From Acidobacteria bacterium UBA823 (GTDB taxonomy: Bacteria > Acidobacteriota > Vicinamibacteria > Vicinamibacterales > UBA823), in assembly GCA_002296225.1 (NCBI GenBank), contig DBHR01000039.1, positions 1 through 56,400 of the forward strand: a stretch of 56,400 nucleotides of DNA, read 5' to 3'. The position numbers were made by a program, and so were the translations under genes. Every line of letters begins with the position of its first letter. Position 1 is the first letter of the stretch. Below are positions 33,435-41,186 of the stretch, piece after piece. The notes beneath the pieces were generated by a model. The model ran no database searches and was not told the origin of the DNA. It was given only the letters and a program-made list of their open reading frames with translations.

Positions 33435-34889
33435 CTAGTCGTGCAGCAGCTCTGTCAAAGAGGCGGTCGAATGCCGTTGCTCGCGGTCTTCGTCAACATC
33501 AAATGGAAACCGCTTCTGACCCAGTGCGGGGCGGAGATCATCGAACCAGGCCGCATCCTCGTCGAGCTCAGCTAGGAACGGGACATTCACCCACTTAGGG
33601 TTTCTCGCCTGGATGAGGTCGCAGAGGACCATCCTCCGATCGGGCTCCCCAAGGATATCGAAGCCAAAGCTCTGCCGGAGCGTCTCGAAAACGTGCCGGT
33701 CAATCAAATCGCGTAGCGTTAGGGTCCCGAGCACCCGAACCTTGCCCGGGAAAGCTGACATTGACGGACCACGCACGGAGCGCGCCAAGCCGGAGACAGT
33801 CCTATAGGCCTCTGTGAAGATCTCGTAGGCCTTTAGGAGCGGCACTTCGAAGTATTTTCGAGCCCCTGTATCCCGCTCGATGAACATATAGTAGGGAATT
33901 AGGCCGAGTCGTACACCGTTCTCCCAGAGCGTCGCCCAGACGCGTGGGTCGTCGTTCACATGCTTGATTAGTGGCGCCTGCATCCGAATCTGGGCGCCCG
34001 TCTCCCGGATCCGTCTGATCGCGTGGCGGGCAATCTCTGGCTCAAGCTCGACCGGGTGGGAGTAGTGCCCCATGATCGCTACGTGACGGCCAGCGGCTTC
34101 GATTTCCTCAAACAGACGCAGGCAATCGTCAGCATCAGTGTCAGTCACAAATCGCTGCGGCCAGTAGGTCACCGCCTTTGTCCCAAATCGGATGTTCTGG
34201 ACGTGCTCGAGGTCGGGCGACAGCAGCGGTTCGATGTAACGCCGCAGGACCTTCGACTTCATAATCATCGGGTCTCCGCCGGTCACCAGCACGTCAGAGA
34301 TTTCTGGATGGGCCCTTAAATAGCTAACGAGCGTGTCGGTCTCCTTTGCCCGGAATGTAAACCCGTCGAGCCCGACAAACTGCGCCCACCGGAAACAGTA
34401 GGTGCAATAGGCATGACAGGTTTGCCCCTGCGAAGGGAAGAAAAGCACTGTTTCCCTGTACTTGTGCTGGATGCCCTCTAGCTGCTGGTCTCCGACCGTC
34501 GGCACGTTGTGGGTAAGCTGACCGGCTGGGTGCGGATTAAGGTTGAGCCGAATCCGTGTGACCGCCGCCGTCACCAAGTCCGATGAGGCATCCGATCGCA
34601 AGAGCGAGCGCACCTCACGATACTCGTCACTCTGAAGCATTCCCCGCTGCGGGAATACGAGCTGGAAAATCGGATCGTCTGGTACCCGAGTCCAGTCGAT
34701 CAACTCATCCAAGACGTATCGATTCGTCCGAAACGGCAGGACATTTCCCACAACTTCCACGGCCTCGCGGAGGTCTGGACTAAGCCGCGCCCACTGGGGC
34801 GACTTGGCTATGTTGTGGAGGCCTATTGCCTGGAAGCTCGTCTCTTCCTGACGTTTGAATTTCATAGAAAAAGCAGGGCTCAGCGCCAT
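33435..34889 (-). CDS. KamA-family radical SAM enzyme (lysine 2,3-aminomutase-like)
   Basis: 484 residues. The radical SAM cluster motif is CHAYCTYC (Cys158, Cys162, Cys165); IQHKYRETVLFFPSQGQ before it is KamA-like. PGK at 381-383 (SAFPGKVRVLG) is the likely PLP lysine (Lys383), placed as in lysine 2,3-aminomutase. Other typical segments are LVTGGDPMIMKSKVLRRYIE, HYSHPVELEPE and RMQAPLIKHVNDD. The substrate is not settled: the sequence after the cluster (FRWAQFVG) differs from the usual TRR and suggests a divergent clade. An ATG eight codons in (34865) is an alternative start. A structured leader of about 90 bases lies upstream. No partner for beta-lysine acetylation or lysine degradation is adjacent. 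Confidence 0.83.
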   Translation of the reverse strand: MALSPAFSMKFKRQEETSFQAIGLHNIAKSPQWARLSPDLREAVEVVGNVLPFRTNRYVLDELIDWTRVPDDPIFQLVFPQRGMLQSDEYREVRSLLRSDASSDLVTAAVTRIRLNLNPHPAGQLTHNVPTVGDQQLEGIQHKYRETVLFFPSQGQTCHAYCTYCFRWAQFVGLDGFTFRAKETDTLVSYLRAHPEISDVLVTGGDPMIMKSKVLRRYIEPLLSPDLEHVQNIRFGTKAVTYWPQRFVTDTDADDCLRLFEEIEAAGRHVAIMGHYSHPVELEPEIARHAIRRIRETGAQIRMQAPLIKHVNDDPRVWATLWENGVRLGLIPYYMFIERDTGARKYFEVPLLKAYEIFTEAYRTVSGLARSVRGPSMSAFPGKVRVLGTLTLRDLIDRHVFETLRQSFGFDILGEPDRRMVLCDLIQARNPKWVNVPFLAELDEDAAWFDDLRPALGQKRFPFDVDEDREQRHSTASLTELLHD

Positions 34890-34928
34890 CAGTAAAACGC
34901 CGATCGACTCTAAACCGTTATGTTGCAG

Positions 34929-34947
34929 GATGTTACGTTACAACATC
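34929..34947 (-). repeat. Inverted repeat in kamA-like leader
   Basis: GATGTT (34929-34934) and AACATC (34942-34947) around a 7-base centre. In RNA it is a 6-bp hairpin 3' to the larger hairpin at 34954-34979; in DNA it could be an operator. Function not known. Confidence 0.4.
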
Positions 34948-34953
34948 AAAATG

Positions 34954-34979
34954 CCTTGAAGGCCCTTTTGGCCACAAGG
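34954..34979 (-). other. Leader hairpin upstream of the kamA-like gene (possible attenuator)
   Basis: CCTTG and GGCC arms (34954-34964) pair with GGCC and CAAGG (34970-34979), with a small internal loop. On the minus strand it is followed by CATTTTG, a short T tract. It sits almost at the predicted transcript start, before the 19-base inverted repeat. This two-hairpin leader could be an attenuator, a riboswitch or a protein site; there is no match to a named class that I can recall. Confidence 0.4.
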
Positions 34980-34988
34980 CTGCCGAAC

Positions 34989-35016
34989 AGTATAGTCCTG
35001 TCCCCGTGGATACCAA
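34989..35016 (-). promoter_or_regulatory. Promoter of the kamA-like gene
   Basis: Minus strand: -35 TTGGTA (complement of 35011-35016), 16-base spacer, -10 TATACT (complement of 34989-34994). The start would be near 34982, giving a leader of about 93 bases. Confidence 0.55.
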
Positions 35017-35150
35017 AATTTTATATTCGTCTTATGTTCGTGTGTAAAGTTCGGACGGACAGTCCTGGAAGAGAGGGAACCGGAGTTAAGCCAAGCGAGG
35101 AACAGGACCTCGTTTCAGCTCGTGGGAGCAGCAGACACCACTTCACACCA

Positions 35151-35840
35151 TCACTCAGGTGCACTCAAATCAAGGTCTGTCTTCCCCACGATGTCTACCA
35201 CGCGCTCACTTTGGCGTTCGGTATCGACGCTCCAGACGCGTACCGTATGGCGCCCTGCCGAAATGCCCGCCAGTTCGAACCGGCCATCGCGATCGGCTAC
35301 CACCCCGTAGGGAGCCTCCGTCACCACGATATAAGCAGCCATTGCCGGGTGCACGTCGCACGACACCGTGTAGGTGCCGGCATCAAACATATGCAGATAT
35401 TCCCCAGCGATAGGCGTGGCGATGTTGAAGATCGTCTTGGATGAAGCCGAACTCCTCACGTGGACGTTGTGCAACTCAGCATCGCCATTGGTAAAGGCAA
35501 CCTCCTGCCCGACCCGAGCAACAAGCACTTCTGGGATGAACGCCAAGCCAAACTGGTCCATCGTCGCTGGGTCAGCCGGTACCGGTGCAGCCAGGGGGAC
35601 ATCCGGCTCAAACAGAATGACCGACCGAAATCCTCCGGTTACCGGGGGCGCCAAGCCGCTGACGACCACGCCCTGCACCAGACCACCGGTTGGCGGTGGG
35701 TTAACTGGCTCCTCAGACGTCTCAGACACGGGCCCACAGCCGACAGAGAAGAGCCACACAGCGCCAACCAAGGAGAGGATTACGGAAAAGATCCGATTAC
35801 CGGGGAGATCGAACGGTGGGTGTTCAGTCGAAGTGCCCAT
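35151..35840 (-). CDS. Cupredoxin-like exported protein with carboxypeptidase-regulatory-like domain
   Basis: 229 residues from the ATG at 35840; the frame upstream to 35975 lacks conserved content. A hydrophobic segment (FSVILSLVGAVWLFSVGC, 18-35) ends in a Cys, which may be lipidated, although Ser at -3 is weak for a lipobox. The type I copper ligands fit His124 (NGDAELHN), Cys161, His164 and Met167 (CDVHPAM), the pattern of plastocyanin-like methylamine-utilisation cupredoxins. The last 50 residues (RDGRFELAGISAGRHTVRVW) form a carboxypeptidase regulatory-like beta sandwich. It is probably a periplasmic electron carrier or copper-binding lipoprotein. The gene is monocistronic by spacing. 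Confidence 0.8.
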   Translation of the reverse strand: MGTSTEHPPFDLPGNRIFSVILSLVGAVWLFSVGCGPVSETSEEPVNPPPTGGLVQGVVVSGLAPPVTGGFRSVILFEPDVPLAAPVPADPATMDQFGLAFIPEVLVARVGQEVAFTNGDAELHNVHVRSSASSKTIFNIATPIAGEYLHMFDAGTYTVSCDVHPAMAAYIVVTEAPYGVVADRDGRFELAGISAGRHTVRVWSVDTERQSERVVDIVGKTDLDLSAPE

Positions 35841-36020
35841 CAGAGCGACGTTGCATTGTAACGGCGGCACGTCCCTCACGCCATCCCAACGTGAAACGTT
35901 TCGGCTGGACATACCGGAGTTGCAGTATCCGACGCGATCGGTAATACGCTGATCGTCAGCCGAATGCTGATGCACTGCAATCTGGCGTACAATTATGCGT
36001 AGCTCGATTTCGGCCGCGCT

Positions 36021-36884
36021 ATGTCGACCGCCAATCCTCTAATCGTCTCGACCGACCTTCTCGCCGAACATCTCGGGGACCCGCAGTGGAACATCGTAGA
36101 CTGCCGCTTCGACCTGACCGACACCGAGGCGGGCGAGCAAGCCTATCTGAAAGCACACATACCGGGAGCGGCGTACGCCCATCTAGACCGGAACCTCTCG
36201 GGACCCAAGACAGGTCGCAACGGCCGGCATCCGCTGCCGGACCGAGAGGCGATGACGGCGACCTTCGAACGGCTCGGCATTGCAAATAAGAATCTTGTCG
36301 TGGCCTACGACCAGGGTGGTGGCATGTTCGCGAGCCGGTTCTGGTGGATGTTGCGCTACGCGGGGCATGACCGCGCCGCCGTGCTCGACGGAGGCTGGAC
36401 CCAGTGGCAGCATGAGAACCATCCCCGCCAGGTCGATGCCGAATCGCCGAAAGCAGCAACTTTCGCCCCCAAGTGGCGGACGGAACTTCTGCTAGACGCG
36501 GCGACTGTTCAGAAAAGTTTAGATAAACCTGGAGTCACGCTCCTTGACGCACGTGGCGCTGCGCGTTTCGACGGGTCGACCGAAAGACTAGACCCGGTGG
36601 CGGGTCATATTCCCGGCGCCCTAAATCATCCGTGTCAGGCAAACCTTCGTGAGAACGGTACGTTTCACAACGTGGCGGTGCTCAGGCAGCAATTCGACGC
36701 GGTGCTGGGCTCGACGCCACCCGACCAGGTCGTGTCCTACTGCGGGTCCGGCGTGACGGCCTGCCACAACCTCCTAGCCCTTGCACTCGCCGGTCTCGAC
36801 GGTGGCAAGCTCTACGCCGGCTCCTGGAGCGAGTGGTGCAGCGACCCATCGCGACCCACTGAACGATCCTCTCGCCAATCATAA
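36021..36884 (+). CDS. sseA: 3-mercaptopyruvate/thiosulfate sulfurtransferase (rhodanese, two domains)
   Basis: 287 residues with tandem rhodanese domains. The N-terminal domain contains VDCRFDLTD, HIPGAAYAHLDRNLSGPKTG and DQGGGMFASRFWW. The catalytic domain contains LLDARGAARFDG and HIPGALNHP. The active loop is YCGSGVTACHN with nucleophile Cys241. CGSGVTA is the form found in mercaptopyruvate sulfurtransferase, so transfer of sulfur from 3-mercaptopyruvate is likely; thiosulfate use cannot be excluded. No signal peptide, so it is cytosolic. It is convergent with the TRAP genes (140 bp gap holding a weak CGGCG/CGCCG hairpin without T run). Confidence 0.92.
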   Translation: MSTANPLIVSTDLLAEHLGDPQWNIVDCRFDLTDTEAGEQAYLKAHIPGAAYAHLDRNLSGPKTGRNGRHPLPDREAMTATFERLGIANKNLVVAYDQGGGMFASRFWWMLRYAGHDRAAVLDGGWTQWQHENHPRQVDAESPKAATFAPKWRTELLLDAATVQKSLDKPGVTLLDARGAARFDGSTERLDPVAGHIPGALNHPCQANLRENGTFHNVAVLRQQFDAVLGSTPPDQVVSYCGSGVTACHNLLALALAGLDGGKLYAGSWSEWCSDPSRPTERSSRQS

Positions 36885-37024
36885 CGGCGAGAAACGCCGA
36901 CCGACTGTGGGCCGTCGACGGCTCGACGACGTGCGCCTGGTGCAGGCCTCTCGTCGGCTGGCATCACGGCGCTGTCCCGAGCATGGGCGATGTGCGTCGA
37001 CACTGACGTACTCGGCGCCCGTCT

Positions 37025-38842
37025 TTAGCTCCCGCCGAATACCACGCCAACAAGCCAGAGCGTCATCGCTGGCACGTAGGTGATTAGCAGAACCGTCATC
37101 AATAGCAGAAACATGTAAGGAAGCGTTGACCGGTAGACTTCCACCAGTGGCTTGTCGAACCTATACGATGATAGGAAGAGGTTCGCTCCCATCGGCGGCG
37201 TCAGATATCCAAGCTCCAGATTCGCCAGAAAAATAATGCCGAGATGCACCGGATCGATGCCGTAGGCCGCTGCGATCGGTGCGACCAGAGGCACGATTAC
37301 GACGATGGCCGAATAGATGTCCATCATCGCGCCAACAAGAAGCAGGAATCCGTTCAACGCGAGGAGAAAGAGCATCGGTGACTGAATGTGAGCCTGGACC
37401 CACTCAAGCGCCATCATCGGAATCTGCGCAAGGATTAGAAAATTCGTGAAACCGAACGCCACGCTCAGGATGATCATGAACCCGCCGACGAGGGTCGCGC
37501 ACTCGACGATGACCCGTGGCAGATCGCGTCGCACCGACAAACCGCGCTGGATAAAGCACTCCACGACGAACGTGTAGAGAACCGTTAGGGCCGCCGCCTC
37601 GACGAGCGTGGTATATCCACCGGCAATACCACCCAAGACGACGACCGGCAGCAGCAACTCCCACTTGGCCTCCCACATCGCCGCCGCCGCCTCGCGTGCA
37701 ACGAACGGCGTCCGGACCACACCCCGCCGCCATCCTTGGCTCGCGCCCCACGCCGCGACGACGACCACCAGTAGGATTCCTGGCAAAAGCCCTCCCACGA
37801 ACAGTTCCTTGTAGTTCAACTGGGCGTAGAAACCGTACAAAAACACGGGAAGACTCGGAAACCAAAGCAGCCCAATCGAGCCCGAAACCGTCACCAGTCC
37901 CAATGACGTTTGCTCCGGATATTTCGCTCGGACGAGCACGGGCAGCAGCAGTCCGCCCATCGAGAGAATCGTGATGCCAGAGGCGCCGGTCAGCGGTGTG
38001 AAGAAGGCGAGGACGAGCGTGGCCACGACCGCCAAGCCACCCGGCATCCACCCAACGCAGGCCGTGAACAGCTGGGTCAAACGTTGGCTCGCCTTACCCT
38101 CCGCTAGCAAGTATCCGGAGAGCGCGAATAGCGGAATTGCCGGTAGCATCGGCGACGCAGTAATGCGATAGGTCTCCCCTGGCACGGCGTTGACCGGCGT
38201 CCCGTCGCCCCAAAATAGGACCAACGCGGCGCCGCCGATAGCAGCGAAAATCGGCATCCCGAGCGCCGTGGCAGCGACAATAACGAACGTGGCCGGCAGT
38301 ACGAGCCCAACGGTCTCGACGCCGGGCACCGACACAAAGATCAACGGGATGAGGAGGCCGATCGCCGCGATGGCCCGGCCGCGCCAGTCGGACGCTGCAC
38401 GCCAAATCAAACGCCCAGTAATCGCGCCAAATCCGGCCGGCAGAACCGACAGCACCGTCCAGGTCGGGATGTCCCACGCAATGACGTCGCCGAACTCACG
38501 CTCGATCTGGACGAAGTCCAAGCTAGCCGCGACCAGCGTCGATGTCACGGCGACAGCAATCGCGGACGTGAAGACTTTGATGGGGCCCTGGACCCGACCC
38601 GGCAGAACCCGCGGCGTGGACAGCGCTAGCAGGCGCTCGGTGCGCGACGCCAAAACCGCACCGAGGACGGTGATCCAGAGTGTGAGGTTTTGAACGACGA
38701 CGATCGACCCGGAAATGCCACGCCCGATCGTCATCCGGCCAACGATCTCAATCAGCGGCAGCACGGCCATCACCGCTAAGACGGCGATGGCTAGCCCGTT
38801 CTCAAGACGAGAATGAAGATGTGCCCGCGCGGACGGCTGCAT
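37025..38842 (-). CDS. TRAP transporter fused small and large membrane subunits (DctQM)
   Basis: 605 residues. The first 160 form the DctQ-like small subunit with four helices (LAIAVLAVMAVLPLIEIVGR, then SIVVVQNLTLWITVLGAVLA). The remaining 430 form the DctM large subunit (IPLFALSGYLLAEGKASQRL, then LTQLFTACVGWMPGGLAV, ending LELGYLTPPMGANLFLSSYR). TRAP transporters import dicarboxylates, 2-oxoacids, amino acids or similar anions with sodium. The fused form is common where a TatT protein is used. DctP is 18 bp upstream and a TatT-like lipoprotein gene precedes it. The ATG at 38842 lacks a clear Shine-Dalgarno. Confidence 0.93.
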   Translation of the reverse strand: MQPSARAHLHSRLENGLAIAVLAVMAVLPLIEIVGRMTIGRGISGSIVVVQNLTLWITVLGAVLASRTERLLALSTPRVLPGRVQGPIKVFTSAIAVAVTSTLVAASLDFVQIEREFGDVIAWDIPTWTVLSVLPAGFGAITGRLIWRAASDWRGRAIAAIGLLIPLIFVSVPGVETVGLVLPATFVIVAATALGMPIFAAIGGAALVLFWGDGTPVNAVPGETYRITASPMLPAIPLFALSGYLLAEGKASQRLTQLFTACVGWMPGGLAVVATLVLAFFTPLTGASGITILSMGGLLLPVLVRAKYPEQTSLGLVTVSGSIGLLWFPSLPVFLYGFYAQLNYKELFVGGLLPGILLVVVVAAWGASQGWRRGVVRTPFVAREAAAAMWEAKWELLLPVVVLGGIAGGYTTLVEAAALTVLYTFVVECFIQRGLSVRRDLPRVIVECATLVGGFMIILSVAFGFTNFLILAQIPMMALEWVQAHIQSPMLFLLALNGFLLLVGAMMDIYSAIVVIVPLVAPIAAAYGIDPVHLGIIFLANLELGYLTPPMGANLFLSSYRFDKPLVEVYRSTLPYMFLLLMTVLLITYVPAMTLWLVGVVFGGS

Positions 38843-38860
38843 CGCGTTCGTTCTCTGGCC

Positions 38861-39880
38861 CTATCGAGCAGCGCGGTAATCGTCCCGTAGGCGAAGGACT
38901 TCGTCGAAAATCTCGGCTGGGCAGTACTCGCCGCGCAGGCTCGAATAGGCGCGTTCGACCTCACTGCGCCAAACGTTTAGCGTCGAAGCATCAGGTACAT
39001 TGACCGTTAGGCCGCGCTTGGCCATCTCGGTAACAGAGTCATCACCCATCTGCCGGATTTCATCACGCAGCTGTGACCCAGCTCGGTAGGCGGCCTCGAG
39101 CATGTCGTCGCGGTGTTCCGCGGGCAGCCGGTCCCAAGTACGCGTGTCGATAACCGTGCCGCCGACGAGCGGAAGCAGCTTCACGTCGAGCATGTGGGGC
39201 ATCAGCTTATGCAGTTCCTGTAACTGCGCTAACAGCGGCACGACCGGCACGGCATCGATCATCCCGGTCTGTAATGAGGTGACAAGGTCCACGAGTGATA
39301 ACGGCACCACATTGAAGCCGAACTGCTTATAGAGGCTCTCAGATTCTGGATCGCCTGCCGAAACGAAGAGCTTCATTTGCTTGAGATCGTCAGGCGTGCG
39401 GGCGACCGACTTGCTGAAGGTGCGCACCCACCCACCGTCTGCCCAGTTGAGAACCTTGAACCCCTTGGCCTCGATCCGCGCCTCCAACACCGGTGCGATC
39501 CGGTCCCGGACGTAATCGAGCTCAGCGTACGACTCGAGTAGCATCGGAATCTGCAGACACGCAACACCTTCGTCAATGCGCGAGAGGCCGACTGACGAGA
39601 GCGCCACGGCCTGTAGCTGACCCTGCCGAACCTTGCGAACCATCTCGAGCTCATCACCCAGTACGCCACCGGCGAAAATCTGGATTCGCACGGCTCCGTT
39701 AGAGATACGCGACCACTCCTGGGACATGTCCTGCAGCGTCTCGTGCCACAGCGAACCGGCTGGCACGAGCGTCCCGATGCGCACTCGGAGATCTCGCTGG
39801 GCTTCCGCCCCAGTCGATGCGAATGCGATACCAATGGCCACGACCACCACGACCCGAAACGAACGCAAGTTTCGCAGCAC
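38861..39880 (-). CDS. TRAP transporter solute-binding protein DctP-like (TatP)
   Basis: 339 residues from the GTG at 39880, chosen because AAAGGAG stands five bases before it; an ATG at 39940 would overlap tatT. The signal peptide runs through VVVVVAIGIAFAST and is cut near AEAQ (residues 25-28 of this start). The mature protein has IRIGTL-like VRIGTLVPAGSLWHETL, then IFAGGVLGDELEMVRKVRQG and NWADGGWVRTFSKS, with Arg-binding signature FNVVPLSLVDLVTSLQTGMI. This is the DctP fold. The ligand is unknown. It is between tatT (19 bp) and dctQM (18 bp). Confidence 0.9.
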   Translation of the reverse strand: MLRNLRSFRVVVVVAIGIAFASTGAEAQRDLRVRIGTLVPAGSLWHETLQDMSQEWSRISNGAVRIQIFAGGVLGDELEMVRKVRQGQLQAVALSSVGLSRIDEGVACLQIPMLLESYAELDYVRDRIAPVLEARIEAKGFKVLNWADGGWVRTFSKSVARTPDDLKQMKLFVSAGDPESESLYKQFGFNVVPLSLVDLVTSLQTGMIDAVPVVPLLAQLQELHKLMPHMLDVKLLPLVGGTVIDTRTWDRLPAEHRDDMLEAAYRAGSQLRDEIRQMGDDSVTEMAKRGLTVNVPDASTLNVWRSEVERAYSSLRGEYCPAEIFDEVLRLRDDYRAAR

Positions 39881-39899
39881 TATGCTCCTTTCGCCGCCG

Positions 39900-40850
39900 C
39901 TAGGGGTCCAAGTCCAAAATAAGATCTTCGATACGCTCAAGCAACCACGTCGCCCGGCGTTGAGCGAGTAAATTAATGAGCCGGTTGTCCTTGTCGATAT
40001 CGGGATTGACTGACAGTGCCCGTTTCATCATCTCACGGAACTCTGCGCCGTTCTGGGTCGGCACGGAGACCGCTTCGGCATAGGCGACGTGCAGCCCCGC
40101 GCTCCGTCCGCCCGACAGCTCCTGCGCTCGGTCGTAATGCCGGCGGATTTCGTCATAGTCGGGCTGGCCGGGTACGGCCGCCGCGAAGACGACCTTAAAC
40201 TCGTGCAGAGCACCCTTATCCCACGACTCGTCCAACTCCAGTGCTCGCTCCAAAAGCGCCTCTACTTCGGGCAACCGCGCCAGCATCGCGGCCGAGCCTG
40301 GCGATGTGGAAATCGCAAGCCCCAGTGCGGCCGTCGTCCAATACATCAGCGGCAGATCGCGTTCCTCATGCCCCGGTTTGATTTCGGCTACCGCGAGCGT
40401 GGGATCGCTAACCAGTCGGCTGCTAAATCCCTGGTGGTCCCGCTCGAGGCCAAGTAGGCAGTATCCGAGCGCCCGCTGATACAGCCGGTGCGCCCGAGTT
40501 CGCATGGCTCGTCCGCGGTCGATGTCCACCTCCATTGCGACCTCCGCCGGGTAGGCGACATAGGCGTAGGAGTAAAGAACAAAACCGCGGCAGGCGGTCA
40601 GTAGCAGGCCGCGGTGGCCGGGCGATTCGTTTAGCAGGGTCTCGGTCAGTTTGAGCCCAAACGGCAGCGCGTCGCCCACTAGCTCAACGTCTTCGTCGCT
40701 TTCGTAGACCGAATCACCCTCCGCCAGCGCGTCACCCACCATATTGATGGCGTAGGACTTAAGTGAGCATCCCGCGAAAGCGGACGCCGCCAGCACAATG
40801 GCCAAGATCGCGAGCAGCGGGTGTTTGGGGATAGCGGTCGATTCTGGCAT
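39900..40850 (-). CDS. TatT-family TRAP-associated lipoprotein
   Basis: 316 residues from the ATG at 40850; the frame opens at 40883, but the extra 11 residues precede the basic N terminus. A lipoprotein signal (LLAILAIVLAASAFAGC) has a good lipobox, AFAGC. The body is helical TPR-like. MVGDALAEGDSVYESDEDVE and ACRGFVLYSYAYVAYPAEVA are the start of the TatT domain; YTTAALGLAISTSPG-like WTTAALGLAISTSP follows. TatT proteins form a trimer that docks on the periplasmic binding protein in the Treponema pallidum Tp0956-Tp0957 pair, and are thought to aid ligand delivery. Its position next to dctP and dctQM supports this. Confidence 0.88.
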   Translation of the reverse strand: MPESTAIPKHPLLAILAIVLAASAFAGCSLKSYAINMVGDALAEGDSVYESDEDVELVGDALPFGLKLTETLLNESPGHRGLLLTACRGFVLYSYAYVAYPAEVAMEVDIDRGRAMRTRAHRLYQRALGYCLLGLERDHQGFSSRLVSDPTLAVAEIKPGHEERDLPLMYWTTAALGLAISTSPGSAAMLARLPEVEALLERALELDESWDKGALHEFKVVFAAAVPGQPDYDEIRRHYDRAQELSGGRSAGLHVAYAEAVSVPTQNGAEFREMMKRALSVNPDIDKDNRLINLLAQRRATWLLERIEDLILDLDP

Positions 40851-41087
40851 CACAGGCGACTCTACGGGTGGCACGATAAACAACCCGAAAAAGTATATAG
40901 CAGCGAGCTGTCTAAGATGGACCGGAAGGGCTTCTCACCCATCACTTGCATTCGACGCCAGTAGAAAACTCGTCATAGACGGCGAACGGCGCAACATCAG
41001 AACATATTTCGCATGGGCGACGAACATGTGAACCTTCGCGGTTCCCACTCGCACCGGCGGGTCCGCTGATGGGATACCGTCGCTCTA

Positions 41088-41117
41088 TTGCCCTTGTACT
41101 TGAGGAAGACCTATAAT
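41088..41117 (+). promoter_or_regulatory. Promoter of the 2-oxoacid oxidoreductase genes
   Basis: TTGCCC at 41088-41093 and a perfect -10 TATAAT at 41112-41117, spaced by 18 bases. The start would be about 41124, giving a leader of about 63 AT-rich bases before the ATG at 41187. Confidence 0.5.
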
Positions 41118-41186
41118 GAATAAAAGCAAATCCGGGACGTTTCGACTTAACAACTGGATTAAAACGGGAATAATAACTGCATAAAT

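Noticed and set aside
34920..35444. Plus-strand frame of 174 codons over the kamA leader
   Set aside because: Antisense to the cupredoxin gene and without conserved features; the leader region is better explained by the promoter and hairpins.
36885..37024. Hairpin CGGCG/CGCCG after the sulfurtransferase as a terminator
   Set aside because: A five-base stem with no T tract on either strand; too weak to call.
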